From NCBI RefSeq assembly GCF_964340395.1, contig NC_135560.1, positions 6,996,598 through 7,060,597 on the forward strand: a stretch of 64,000 bases of DNA. Reading direction: 5' to 3'. The number at the start of each line of letters is the position of its first letter. Position 1 is the stretch's first letter. Under the pieces are notes generated by a model. The model did no database searches, was not told the origin of the DNA, and saw only the letters and a list, made by a program, of their open reading frames with translations. Position numbers and translations under genes: made by a program. Below, one piece after another: positions 13,201 through 27,200 of the stretch. The stretch comes from Glandiceps talaboti (taxonomy: Eukaryota; Hemichordata; Enteropneusta; Spengelidae).

Positions 13201-16200
13201 CAGTAAATATATTTTTACAGATGTCTGCAATCCAGGTTGTTTGAATGGAGGCAGGTGTGTTGGTCCACAGAGGTGTTCTTGTCCCTATGGTTTCACAGGA
13301 AGAACTTGTGAGAGAGGTAACATAAAGCATTGATATAATAGCTTTGTATGGATAACTTTTATTTTTCTAGATGACTGACGAAGAATTATAGTGTGGATCA
13401 CTTTGGCTCATTGTAACAGTGCTTGAAATCTGCACAGTTTGTAAACATTAAATGTATAAAATAGATTACTTTTACTCCACTTTTAATCATAAGAGTGCAA
13501 ACATTTTGTCCAAAATTAAAAGATGTTCTCAATTTCATTTACAAACCAACTGTACTTGAATTTCCTAACATCCACACAAGGATAAATTAAATAGTACATT
13601 TTTTTTCACTATTTAGTATTAAATAACATCATTTCTTATATAATTGTTAATTCCAATCATGATATTTTTCTCTTTGTGTCACTAAAGATTACAGAACTGG
13701 TCCATGTTATACAGTTGTCCAAGACAACAGGTGTAAGGCACCACTGGATGGTTTAGTATGTACAAAGGCATTATGCTGTGCTACCCTTGGAAGGGCTTGG
13801 GGTAGGCCATGTGAACAGTGTCCTGGTAAACCACATCCATGCAGAAGGGGATTCTTACCAAGCACCACAAGCAGCGACTGCGTAGGTAAGAAAACATTTT
13901 ATTTAATCAGTTTTCTTTAATACTTAGTTTCAAATGTACAGAGCGAAAGTTATATATTATATATATATGTATATATCTGTAGTTAAGGGTGTGTATGTAT
14001 TTAAAAAATTGAAATATAATATCTGAGAAAACTGAAAAGTAAACAATAGAAATACAATATAAATGTTTTTAAAAAAATGTAATCATTGATATTTCAAGAA
14101 AATGTATGCAAAAGTTTGAACTTGAAGATATATAATTATTTTGGAGAACCATATATTAATAATGAATTTGTAAATGCTATTGAAATGCTACCAAATTTGT
14201 CTATAATTCTCTGAAAGCTTTTCATTTCATGATTTGGAATACATTCAGTTTCCGCTCAATAATCCTGTTAAGTTATCATCTAATTGAGAAATATGGAGAA
14301 AGTAGATCATTTACATGATATGTTTGTTTTGTGATAGACATTGATGAATGCCAGGCTGTCCCAGGAATCTGTGAAAACGGTAACTGTGTCAACACCATTG
14401 GTTCTTACAAATGTGAATGCCCAGATGGTCAAGTTAGGAATTTGGTCACTGAGGAATGTGAAGGTGAGATTTGAGTGAATTTCATTGAAAGCAAGAATTC
14501 ACATTCATAGCCAAGCACTTTTATATTGGTAGAAACTTTAATGAGAATGGTGTATTCCTTTATTGTAATGGTTACATACAGCATCAGTGTACCAGAGACT
14601 GTCATGTCTCAAGGATGTAATTGAAAACACAAACTGTATTGCAGTTGTGAATTGTGGTGCAAATTACAGCTGAGACACTCTTTTGTTTTGAAAAAGTAGA
14701 ACAGATACACACTAAAACTATCATAATGGTTTGTAGTAGGTTAACGGTATCGACATCTCACAATACTTGGTAAGTTTTGTTGTTTCTGTCGTATCTTGTC
14801 AAAAAATATCTCACCAGAGTAATACCGATCACTACTCGGTTAGAGTCATATAAATATTTCAGTCTTTTTCTTTATAACTGAAATTTAAACGGGTTAATAC
14901 TGAAAAGTAAACACTTCATGACCAGATTTATCCATCCATGATTTTTAATGATGCTGAACCATCCCATCTCATGGTCTCAGCAGTATAAATAGTCATGCCC
15001 CAGTGCATGTGCAATAACAGTGTTATAATTGCATAGGTGCCAAGTCTTGTGTATGGTCTATGTATAGTGTAGTCAATCTGTAAACAATGACAAAAGTAAT
15101 ACCTTGGTTACAGCAGATGATTGGATAGTGTATACACACAGGCTGTGTAGTTGATTACTGGTAGTGATTAGTCCTGTTTTTTCCCAACTTGTAGTTTTTT
15201 TGTGTGTAACAAATACCACCCTGGTAGAAAGAGTATTTTAAGCTCCATTAGCATATAGCATTGTTTTCATTATTAATTAACCAAATAAGTTACATGGTTA
15301 CCACCTTTACATTGTTTGGGTTATTTTCTTTATATTTCATTACAGTCAGTTTTATAGTACAACACTATACTATACTTTAAATGGACCACATGATTGAAGA
15401 GCTGATAATATCACTGAAAAATTAGGATCATGATGATTTACAAATTACAGGCCTCATGAGTGACAGAACTATAAATTTGTTGTTTATGGTATACACTGCA
15501 TAGACCAAGTCCATACTGACCTGGGCCCCTTTTTCACACATTGACATGAGATTGATCAATCTGTTCCAATACAGAGCTCTATGAGTATGGCTGTTGTGAA
15601 AATATAAAATTTTAGATGAACTTTAGGATTTAGGCTTTCATAAGATGTGTAATCATTTATATCCTGACAAACAATTCACAAAGTGTTCTTCCATCTGATT
15701 TACATACAGCTGTAATGTACATGTATACTAATGAACTAATTTGCATAGTTAGGTATTTCTTAACAATAAGATCGTATGAACTGTTTACCTAAAACAGTAA
15801 AGGTCATTGGAAATCTTCATTGCATGAAAAGACTATTTTTAGCCCTTTAATTTTTAATCACCATAGTGTTACCATATCCTATGTTACATAAGGAGGAATT
15901 GAGATGAACTGTGATTTTGGCAAGAGTGAAGGCAAACCATGATAAGATGTGATATGATTCATCAAATTTCTTTTATTATTTCAAAAAGACTAGCAACAAG
16001 CTTTCACCTGCTAAAGTTTGAAGAGATTTGGAACTTCGATTTTCAGGGATTTGGTCTCAAAGGTGCATACTATGTTTAATACACTACTGTAATTTTTACT
16101 AATTACCAGGCTGGCACATTGTTTTCATGTACAAGAAGGCAGTTTAGTTACTATTTATTTGTGCATTTTTTTCTAGCGAAATTAGCGAACATAAGTCTTT

Positions 16201-19200
16201 AGCAAACATTTTCAGGTTTACAGTGTAAACCAGTGACTAAACTGCCTTCTTGTACATGAAAACAATGTGCCAGCCTGGTAATTAGTAAAATTAATCTTTG
16301 AGGACTAGCTGAAGACTACTAAAATCACAAAATATTCTAGTGGCAAAAATATCTAGGCTTTTAGTATTGTACCTACGAGAAGAACTCTTACACTTTAGTG
16401 AAGTAGACATTACATTTTTTTACATCTCCATATTTTTACAGACGTCAATGAATGTGAAACCCTTCCCAACTTGTGTGATAATGGTGAGTGCATAAATGAG
16501 ATTGGAGGCTACAGTTGCTCATGTCCATTTGGTTATACTCTCAGTGAAGATGGAACCAGATGTGATGAAGAAGGTTAGTAGAAAGTAATGGCTTACGTTT
16601 GTTTTGGAAATCTCAAACTATATGTTTAACTGCTATTCTAATTCTCATCAAAGCTGATTCAGCAACTGAGTGAATTGCAGACGAGTTGAGTTAAAGTACA
16701 AGGTGGAAGAAAATATATCTGGTACTTATCAGCTATTTATAAGCACAAACAAATTATTACAAAATGAGAATATATATTTGTATGCATCTTATGTTATTAA
16801 TGAGAAGGTGCATATTGAATATACACATTTTATTCTTTAGATTATCTAACACCACATCATCTTGAAATACTCATACACAGGTTATGCTTGTTAATATATG
16901 TGTATTTGATATACATACTTAGTCAGTATTTGTGTATCTAATATACATACTTAGTTGGTATTTGTGTATCTACATACTTAGTTGGTATATGTGTATTTGA
17001 TATACATACTAAGTTGGTTTATGTGTATTTGATATACATACTTAGTTGGTTTATGTGTATCTAATATACACACTTAGTTGGTATATGTATCTAATATGCA
17101 TACTTAATTGGTATATGTGTATCTAATATACATACTTAGTCGGTTTTTGTTTATAATAATATACATACTTAGTTGTTATTTGTGTAACTTATATACATAC
17201 TTAGTTGGTATTTGTGTATCTAATACAATAACTTGTTGGTATTTGTGAAACCCAAGAATGGAACTAGATTGTGCCAACAAAGCCCAAGTTCCCTAACACT
17301 GACAATTAATTTTAACAGAGTATCATCAGTTCATCAAATCCTTATTAAATAGCCTAGAGTCTATTCTGAAGTAAATAAGAAATTCCAGGTTATATCAGAT
17401 TATGATATTTAGTATACACAAAAAGAAAGAAATGGAACCAAAAATTGCAAAAATGTTTATGGTTGTATACCTTAACTGTTTTCTGCCATGGTATTTCTAG
17501 AACCAATGTATTCATGTATGTGCTAGGAGGTTCTTTATTCAAAACTGATAAATACTTGTTGAAAAGAAACTTACAAGAGAATGTTGTATTGACCAAAACA
17601 AGAACGTCCTTCACAGAGTTATTATCGTAGTGCAGGAAAGCAGATTTTCATGTCATGTTAAGAATGACACAAATTAATCACTAAAGTTCTCACAATATCA
17701 CATAAAAGTTTAGAAATCTTACCCTAATCATGTTATTATGAAAAGATTGTCCAACCTTGGAAGAGTTTTATCAGTCTTGTGCAACAATGAAGATTGAATG
17801 GCCTTCAAACATACTTGTGTTCACTTTGTTCATTCATTGCAAATTTCATGTAAATCTAACTCACACTGGAATGTAATAATATGTATATAATCCTTCATAG
17901 CTAGAGTAGCTTTATACATTAAGGGTCTCTGGATAAGAAAAGGCACTTGATTGTGCATCTGTACAGGAACTTTAGATGCAAATAATGTAATGCTGCAACA
18001 TAAGTAACTGGAACAATTTTTGGGCAGTTTCAGTGGTACATGACCCTAACATGTAACAGCTTACTGTGAATGGTTTACAACCAATAGGAAAAACTTGTAA
18101 ATATGTAATTGTAGAACAGAAGTGGAGACCCATTATGGAGAGGAGCTCAGTCTCCTTGAAATATTTGGGTTAGAAATGTGTGGTACTCCCTGATATTATT
18201 TATAGTTGTAGACACGGTACGATGCCATTAACATATCAATAAATTATATGGGGTACACATCCATACACAAGTAAAGTGGAAAGTAAAGTAAATTGATTAT
18301 ACTTCAGAATGTACAAAATCCAGAGTATCTTTATATGTGAGTTCATAACCTGTCTTCAAAGTGCTCCCATTACTTGTTGTTGCATGATCATAAAAGAATA
18401 AAGATGTAAATTGTTTACATATCGACTGGCTAATCACAAAGTTGCTACAGAGCTGATATCTTATTCAAAACATAAATTTCAGCACTGCTATACATTAACA
18501 TGAAGTGTTTGTATATAATTTAATTAGGTTGTCAGATTTTGCTTCAAGTAGTTAGTCTGCATTGTACTACAGCTAAACTGATGTAGGCTTGGTGTGTCTC
18601 TCATGCAACATGACATTTATTACATAGCTAAAATGATGTAGGCTTGTTGTTTCACTCATGTGACATGACATTTATTACACAGCTAAAATGATGTAGTGTT
18701 GGTGTTTCACTGATGCAATATGACAATTATTACACAGCTAAAATGATGTAGGCTTGGTGTTTACTCATGCAATATGACATTTATTATGCAGCTAAAATGA
18801 TGTAGGCTTGGTGTTTCACCCGTGCAATATGACATTTATTACATAGCTAAAATGATGTAGGCTTGGTGTTTCACTCATGGAACATGACATTTATTACGCA
18901 TGTATAAATTAGTTTTATAATGTGTTCCACAGACCTGTAGGTACTGGGTAATATGATAATACACACCCATCAAAGAATTACAGTCTGTAATTTGGTACAT
19001 GTGATAAACATTCGTCAGATAACTGAAGCATGTAGGGGGTCAATATTGTCAATTTAATCATTTGCTGTTTTTTTGTGTGACAGAACCTGGTGAGGTTAGA
19101 GGTTATTGCTACCTTACCTCCAATGGTCCAGCACAGTGTGCAAGTCCAAGCAAAGTGAAGACTACTTTATCACTGTGTTGTTGTGATGTCAAAGGTAAAG

Positions 19201-20937
19201 GATGGGGTGATGGAACATGCAGGATTTGTCCCGAGAAGGGTTCAGGTAAGCTGTCATTTTAGCTGAATATACAATGAGATTATCTACCAGTAGTGCTTTT
19301 AATCAACAGAAGCATAATCAAAGTAACACTTGTAGAAGAATTTAAAGAATGGAAACTGTAATGTCTCAAGAAAGGTCAAATTTACATTTTTTTAAAAATA
19401 TGTTTGCCCAACTCAAAGAGCATCAGCACATGTAAGAATAGCCCTGTGAAATACAAATGTTGAGTATGAAATATTGTCTTCTTACAGTTGAATATGCAGA
19501 GATTTGTGCAAGGGGTGCCGTAACTGAACCAGCAGATGATCTAAAATTCTGTGAGTTGTTTGAACGTCTATGTGATGAGAATGGAGAATGCATAAACTTG
19601 CCCCGCTCATATCGATGTGAATGTAACACTGGCTATAGGTTGGACTTTACTGGTAGATGTATCAGGGATGTCTGCGGACCTGGCTATGTCATGGACAGAA
19701 GGGGAGAGTGCCAAGGTAAGATGTCACCTTTTTTTTTGAAATCTTCATCAGCAAATACTTTGCGTAATGTTTTTAATCATTCAGGAAGCCAGCAAAGTGC
19801 TGAAGCTTCGGAAAATTTACAAATTACAACTTCTTAAACGACAGTAAAAGTAACAGCCAAAAAGAAATCGTGCCATATACACTACATCAGATTTTAATCA
19901 GATTGGGCTCCACAGTACTTGTACCTGTTATTTATAAAACATAGATCAATTGGAAGAATGATAATCAATTAATCCTTAGATCAATATTATGGCCATTACA
20001 TTGACCTAGTTTAACAAATCCTACCAATTATCATATTGAACATGAGAAAACTATTATTCCCCCCCCCCCCAAAAAAAAAGGGGGGGGAGAAATAGATAAA
20101 TGAAATATAGAAATATATTGACAAAATATGATTGATGATTTGTCAAGTCATGTCCCAAATTCTAAACATCAAATGCAAAAAAAGTGTATCAAAATATTTC
20201 TCTGTAGTGTCTGATTTCATAATTTGTCCAAACATGATGTTTGAAAAAGTACTATATGTTGCAGCAGTATGGTATTGTTTCATTTTATAAGTTGCGAAAA
20301 TGTGGTACGAGAAAAAAAAATAGATGATGGGATCTAAATTGTGAGTGAATTTTCTGTAATTTCAAGTGGAAATAATCAGTGCAGTTTTGTGAGTGGACTT
20401 CATAGGGAGTTCTACTACTGTTTGAGTTATGCCAGACAGATGACCTCTCCATTTACATTAAACTGTAGAGTAAACAACTCCTTGCTTTCAAACTATTGAA
20501 CCGTACCCTCTAAACTGTAATGTTATCCATTTCCGGAAATTAAATGCAGCTTTTTGTCTGTTATCAACAAGGCAAATATGATACATTAATCTGGAAACAG
20601 TAAAGAAGGATTTTGTAACAGTACTAATGGGGTTTATATTTTATGTAATTGAGTTGTTGTCGGTGTACAGTGTTACTCAACTTGTGTGAAAGTTGAAGTA
20701 TGGGTGGAATACCCTTAAGGTAAATTGGAATTTGCAAGGAATTTCGCTACCCATCAAGCTCATGAAAATGATAGCTTAAAGAGCACGTTTGAGCTACTGG
20801 ATGAAATGATAATAGGTGGCTTTGACAATAAAGAAACTCTAAAGTCCTACTTATGACTGTCAATAAACCGATCATGCTGTCTATCACCAGACATTACCAT
20901 AAAATATTTACATCAAAGTAAAATCAATGCCTCTTCC

Positions 20938-20970
<33 letters not shown>

Positions 20971-21071
20971 CATAGGAACAAATACAAAAATTACTCTGTC
21001 AATATGCTGATCATGCGTTCTATCTCCAGACCTTACTGTAAATCATGTACACTAGTAAATTCAATGCCCTT

Positions 21072-21102
<31 letters not shown>

Positions 21103-21209
21103 CATTTGAACGAGTATAAAGTTCTACTTATGTCTATCAATAAACTGATGATACTGTCTATCATCAGACATGACTGTAAATCATGAACACCAGTAAATTC
21201 AATGCCCTT

Positions 21210-21257
<48 letters not shown>

Positions 21258-24200
21258 TGTTTGTTTGTTTTTTTGTTTGTTTGACAGAGATTAATTGATA
21301 TGTGGATAGATTATGATTGTGCATTTCTGAATATGTTCATCAGGTCTGTTTAGACAAATCAAAGTTATTGTTCAACTCTGACAGCACAACTACAAGTTAT
21401 ACTACCTGCAAGTAATGTATCTCCAAACGAAAAGTTACTAGCAGTTAATATAACTTATTGTCATGCTCTGATCATAAGTAGTTTACACAATCAAGTAATG
21501 AATATTGATTTAAACCAAACAGTTACTTTGTCAACTGACTGATTGTACTCTACAGATCAACGTTACTGAAGTATTCAACACATTCAGTATACACATGTAT
21601 TTGTAAAGTTATCGCATGTTATGAAAGTACTGCTTGTCCTTGCTTAAACCCTGGTATTTATCCACATGTGTTCTGCAGTCATACCAATTTGGGGTGATAT
21701 GGAAACAAGCTGGCACCCTTGAGTGTCCAACTGCCAATTGTAATTCAATGTTTGTTGCCATAGTCAACTGTATGTTTTTAGTTGCTTGGATTTATACAGC
21801 TGATAAAAAAAAAAGAATACACTGAAGAAACATGTCACTCATCCTTTTGTAGAAAACTTGAAGAAGAAATTGTCTGCAGTCAATACTGTATATTGTTTTG
21901 AAAACGTTTTTGTTGTGATCATGATGGAAAACTAACATTTTTAAAAATTATGAAATCTTAGAAAAATTGAAGAAAAAAATGTCTGCAGATAACATCATAT
22001 TACTGGAGGGCATTGTAAGACTTTGCTAATTTAAAGTTAATTGTAGCTAATATAGTATTTTCAAGAATATAATTGATCATTCTGTAGAAAAATTGAAGAA
22101 AAAACTTGTCTACAGTCAAAGTGTTTGCTCGTGATGGAATTACATACAAGTGGGTTTATGTGTGGCCTATCACCATTGACACCATAGGTTACCCGCCTGG
22201 AAACCTGGGCAACTAATAAATCAGTTCAGTATGACCTATCGGTATGTGTATGTTGCTGTAGTGTACGTGTTTGCTGGTAGACAACTTTAAGAATTCCATC
22301 GCTGTCTGTTAAGGAAAGTACCCTGAACTGAAGTGAACTGAAAACTATGACCATGAGCAATGCTAGACCACCTGTGGTTTAAAAAAAAAATGTATGATTT
22401 AAAGAAACCTTTTACCAATGACTTTGTGTCTTGCGAAGGTCTTGCACTTGTATCTGACGTCAAAGGACCCCTCACTATAGAAAAAACATGAAAGAAGAAA
22501 ATAATGATAAGATTAACAATGAATTTTGTAAATGGATGAATTAGTTATTAACAAATGAGTCACTAAACAGTCTGTCCTCCAAGCTATCTATGAAGTTCAA
22601 TACTCACCTTTGAAGTTTCACGTAGCTTAGCCCAGCCCAACACAGACAAAACTACCTGCTATTCTCTTTATAAAGCATTTTCAAAGGATTTCCATTGTTT
22701 AAAACTCAAACTCAATGTCAAAAGGGGTTCCAGTTATAACACAAAAAACTATGCTTTTAGATTGATCAATTCAGAATCAGTCACTCAATTGACTGGAAAG
22801 AATTATATTCAACGTTGGACAACTGATTTGAATTCTATTAAACCCGAAAATGAACAAAAATAACGATGCAATCTTTGAGAGTTGAATGGAAAGGGAATGA
22901 AGCAACTAAAGGATGAAAAAGATTAATTAAAGACTTCTAATCAAAGTAATTTATAACAAGCCAGACTACAGAACCAATGTAAAAGTACTACCTAATGACC
23001 CCAGTAAGGGTCAATCCACAGAAAATGCTTGTTTGAACATATGTGTAATGTTTGTTTTTGAAAGACTTTAAAAAATAGTACACAATCTTGTAGAAAAAGT
23101 CTCTCAGATTGTTATGAACATTTATATTTGTATGACATGCATGTTTATCATTTGTGTGTGTGTGTTCTCTCTGGGAGACATCATTTTTTTCAGATTTATA
23201 AACATTGTCCACAATAAATCAAATGAAGAGAACGTTTCATAGTCAACAAATTATGTAGACATGCTCACAGGCCAGATAACTCAACCTTGTGGAATATGAT
23301 GGTTATTATAGTGTTAGGTTCTTGGCATAAAGACCAAGGATTCAATCCCAGGTTCTCGCTTTAGTGTTATCTTATCAATGGAGCCATGAGGGGGATTACA
23401 TAGGATCATTCTTTAAATCCGGCTCTGTTTATGCTCTGTTTATGTTCATGACCATAGAAGTAACATACTTGTTTTAAAATTCAATTCTACAGATATGGAT
23501 GAATGTGAAATGGACAACATCTGTACTAATGGTGACTGTACAAATAGTGAAGGTTCATTTTATTGTATTTGTTCACCTGGCTTCCTTCTCACCAGAGATG
23601 GGCGTACATGTGAAGGTAAGAAAAATACACTCTACCACTTTCGGTATATATATTTTTTCACCAGAATTATTTTGTATATCTCAGGAAAAGGCTGATTTCA
23701 AGTTGCTTTCACTTACTTTACAGTCAAGCCTAGCTATAATGTTTTATACAGCATTCTGTTTGTCATGTGTAGATACACAGAAGAAATTTATGATATCATG
23801 TATGTTGCTTGGAAAGTGAATAAAATATAGGTAGTTAAACACACCAACAACTTTTTTATTAAGCCTTGATACATCTCAGAAATCTCTGATATTGAGTATT
23901 TTATTGAAAAGTCACCATAATGAGTTTTAACTGCCTTTACCAGTTTTACCACACTCTCCCTCCGTATCCGAAACTCTAGTATCATTTACATTAAAACAAC
24001 AACCTATAGAAAGTTTACCTGCCCTTAACAATTTTGACTTTTTTCTCCGTACATAAATTAGTTACATTTCTTAAGTATCTGGTATTTGTAATACTTTTTA
24101 CTTACAATTAATGACAATAGGATAGGAAGTTGACCAGCTTGTACCAGTTTTGACACCTTGTATTTTGTAAGAAAATTATCTGCATCTCTAAAATCTTGAG

Positions 24201-27200
24201 TGTTGCTTCAATACTTTATTAAAGTTAAAAGTAAGAAGTATAAATGGTTTACGTACTTGTACCAGTTTTGGCACATGTTACTAGTGTTAACATTTTCTCC
24301 TACATAAAACATTAGCTGCTATGATCTGAAACCTCTGATATGTTAATTAAAAGTATACACGTATAAACAACTATAAAAAGAAGTTTTCCTGCTTGTACCA
24401 GCTTCAACACTTTTTCCCTACATAAAAAAATTGATACCCTGTGAATGTGGTTAGCTAACCACGTCAGTATTGTCTACATCAGTAGGACATGGCATAACTT
24501 CAGGATTATAACACTAAACAGAGTATAATGTTAACACAGTAGTCATCTATGGGAATTAGAATCACTACCCTGACATTCCCAGTGGGCCATTTACAAGGAG
24601 AGTGTTAGGGTCAATTCAGTTAGAGATCAAGGAAAGGGTCATCTATGATATCCATGATCCCCATTCATGGACCTTGTACTAGTAATAGTATGGTGTCACT
24701 TTGAGAAGCCTATTACAAATCATAGGCTGTTAATCTGTTATTACGATACAGATGGTTTCAGTTGTAGTTTTGTTAGCACTTGGTGAAAGTACATAAAAAG
24801 TTGTGTAGTGTTTATAGGTCAGTGTATCTCCTCCAGGTACAACTACCGACATCGAAGCATTGATGAAATGAAACTGTTGCAGACAGGGAAAGTAAACAAA
24901 TGAAATGGATTAATAATGCTTGGCACAGCATATTAAAACTGAAGAGACTTGTATTACATTTCATGGTTTGATAAGAACAGATTTATGGCCTCTTTATGTG
25001 CACACGAAATACCAGGGGAACTTCAAATTTGTTTGTGAATGTGAACTATTATGTAAAGAGGCCATACAACTGTTCTTATCAAATGGTAGAATGTATTATA
25101 AGGCTCTGTACTTCCAACATGCTGGGCTAAGTGTTATTAATCAGTGTTCTCCACAGATGAAAAAATTAAGGGGTGGCTAATTTGCATAGATATTAGCATA
25201 CTAATTTGCATATAGTTACATAAATGTGCAAGCAGTATATCATACACTAGCTACTCAAATGATCCAGCACATTTTACTTTACTTGTAGAATTGTAATAGC
25301 AGGACCTAGGTTACTCATCACATAGCATGTCCTGGGCTAACGGAATACTTGTAGTTTAGTAGTAAAAAATTGGCAAATACATTAAACTCAACAGGTCATT
25401 GACTATTTCTACAAATGCAGACTGCTTTCAAAATTCTTCCTACTGAGATGATGGCACACAGAGTTCTATCTTTCTGTTTCTAACTCCAGCCCAGAACTTC
25501 AAAGCCTTGATAAAATCAAAGCAAAATCCTTAATTTGAGTTCGTTTAAACTGCGTATATATTTACATGCAGGCATCATGTCTATCCTAAATCTTGTGAAA
25601 CATGATATTTACTATGATCTGGCGATAGTTTGTGACATAATTACCCACCATTTTGGAAAATGCATGTTTTTCAGTCACTTGACATTTCACAATGTACGAT
25701 GTCAAACTACAAACTAAAAGTGTTTTCATAGTAAAATTGAACTCAGAACTGATGGTCGGAAATAATATCAACACTTTATCCAAGGTATATTAGTTTGTTA
25801 CACTCTTTTGACTGATGAATGGACGTGTACTGTACGGTGTCAATGAAATTGAATATGGACATTTATCTTGTCGCTACACAATCCTGTCAGCTCGAAGGTG
25901 TGAACTATGTTTATTATTTTGAGTCACACCTTGTGTTAGGGCTAACAAGTCGTAATTAGCACCAGTTGTAGTTGTCGAACAATAGTGTATGTAATTTAAA
26001 TTTCCCTTTCATTGTTTCAAAAGTAACACTGGTTTGCACATATGTAAGTGACCCCTTGTAAAACAATGGGCAGTGGACTCTCCGAACAAATGCAGTCAGA
26101 ACACTGAGTTAATGTATGTAAATTTAAAGGGGTGGCAGCAGTTTTAATGGGGCGATAGCAAAATTTAATGGGTTGGGCCACCCTTTTAAAAGGGACCGTG
26201 GAGAACACTGCAATCCAATATAAGTTGTTTACTTTCCCTGTTTGTAATAGGTTCCGTTCATGTCAATACTTCGATGACGGCAGTTGTACTTGGGTTTGAA
26301 ATTTAGTTCAATTGTTTCACACTAAACAGATGATACAAACATATTGTTTTCTGAAATTATCAAAACTGGGTAACATGGCCAACATTTGAATCTACTAAAG
26401 TAGCAAACATGTTTCTATGAATTATATCCCAGTCAGAAATTGTCACTGTACGATCAAAGTTGAGTATCAGAGTAGATGCATAGACCTTCTCATGTAATAC
26501 TAATACTACAGTAGTATACATTTGCTTAGCAAACAAGTTTGTGCAAAGGTATTCTTTCTTTATTTGCATTCAGATCCTTATATGTCCACTAAATGGCTAG
26601 AACGTTTTAGCACTGTGATCTGAAATTTTAATGTGGATTGTATCTTGTGTAACATGTTTTTGTAAAAGTTATCAGAATGCAAACTATTTAGTCCTTACAG
26701 TAACTATTCTAGGTAGATATAGCTGGAATGTTGTTTTCTTACTTATATGTGCCACCCAGTGTATAAAATATTCTCAATTAGCCTGAATTACAAGAACAGT
26801 GTAAGTTGCAGAGAAACCCTCAATGGACATCTCTTTGACTTAGAATGCTTTTTGTGGGCTAGCATTGTGGTTAACCATAGGATTTACTACTTGTATTAGA
26901 GTTGCAATTAAGACAGTTAAGATTCACATCTTTACTCTGCCCTTGAAAAGATTACTGCTCATACATATTCTCTTTGGTTTAAAATGCTAATGAAGTGTCT
27001 TTTATTTTTTTTGCAACCAGAATCAAAACAGTGCCTTTTTCTATAGAGTGTTCTTTTCAATAGGCAACATTCTAATACGGTGTGTGAGTGGTGCTGCAGG
27101 CACTGTGTACTGTTACATGTAATCAGTCTAACTCCTAATGTTGTGTAAATGAACTGTCTCCGTTGAAAACAACAAGAAATGCATACACTGACTTCTGACC

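Larger units (their letters stand above)
14464..16441 (+). other. Intron 8 with foldback element
   Basis: Contains dispersed family B (15970-16075) and, next to it, a foldback element (16091-16291). No coding module seen. Confidence 0.6.
16574..19083 (+). other. Intron 9 with two minisatellites
   Basis: A 2.5-kb intron holding the tandem arrays at 16892-17252 and 18570-18900. Nothing else recognised. Confidence 0.6.
19716..23492 (+). other. Intron 11 (3.8 kb), no gene seen
   Basis: Contains a C12-A9-G8 run (20059-20087), a (GATT)n-bearing tandem block (20860-21260), three spaced copies of a 35-base segment (21851-22120) and a SINE-like element (23305-23430). No module recognised. Confidence 0.6.
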
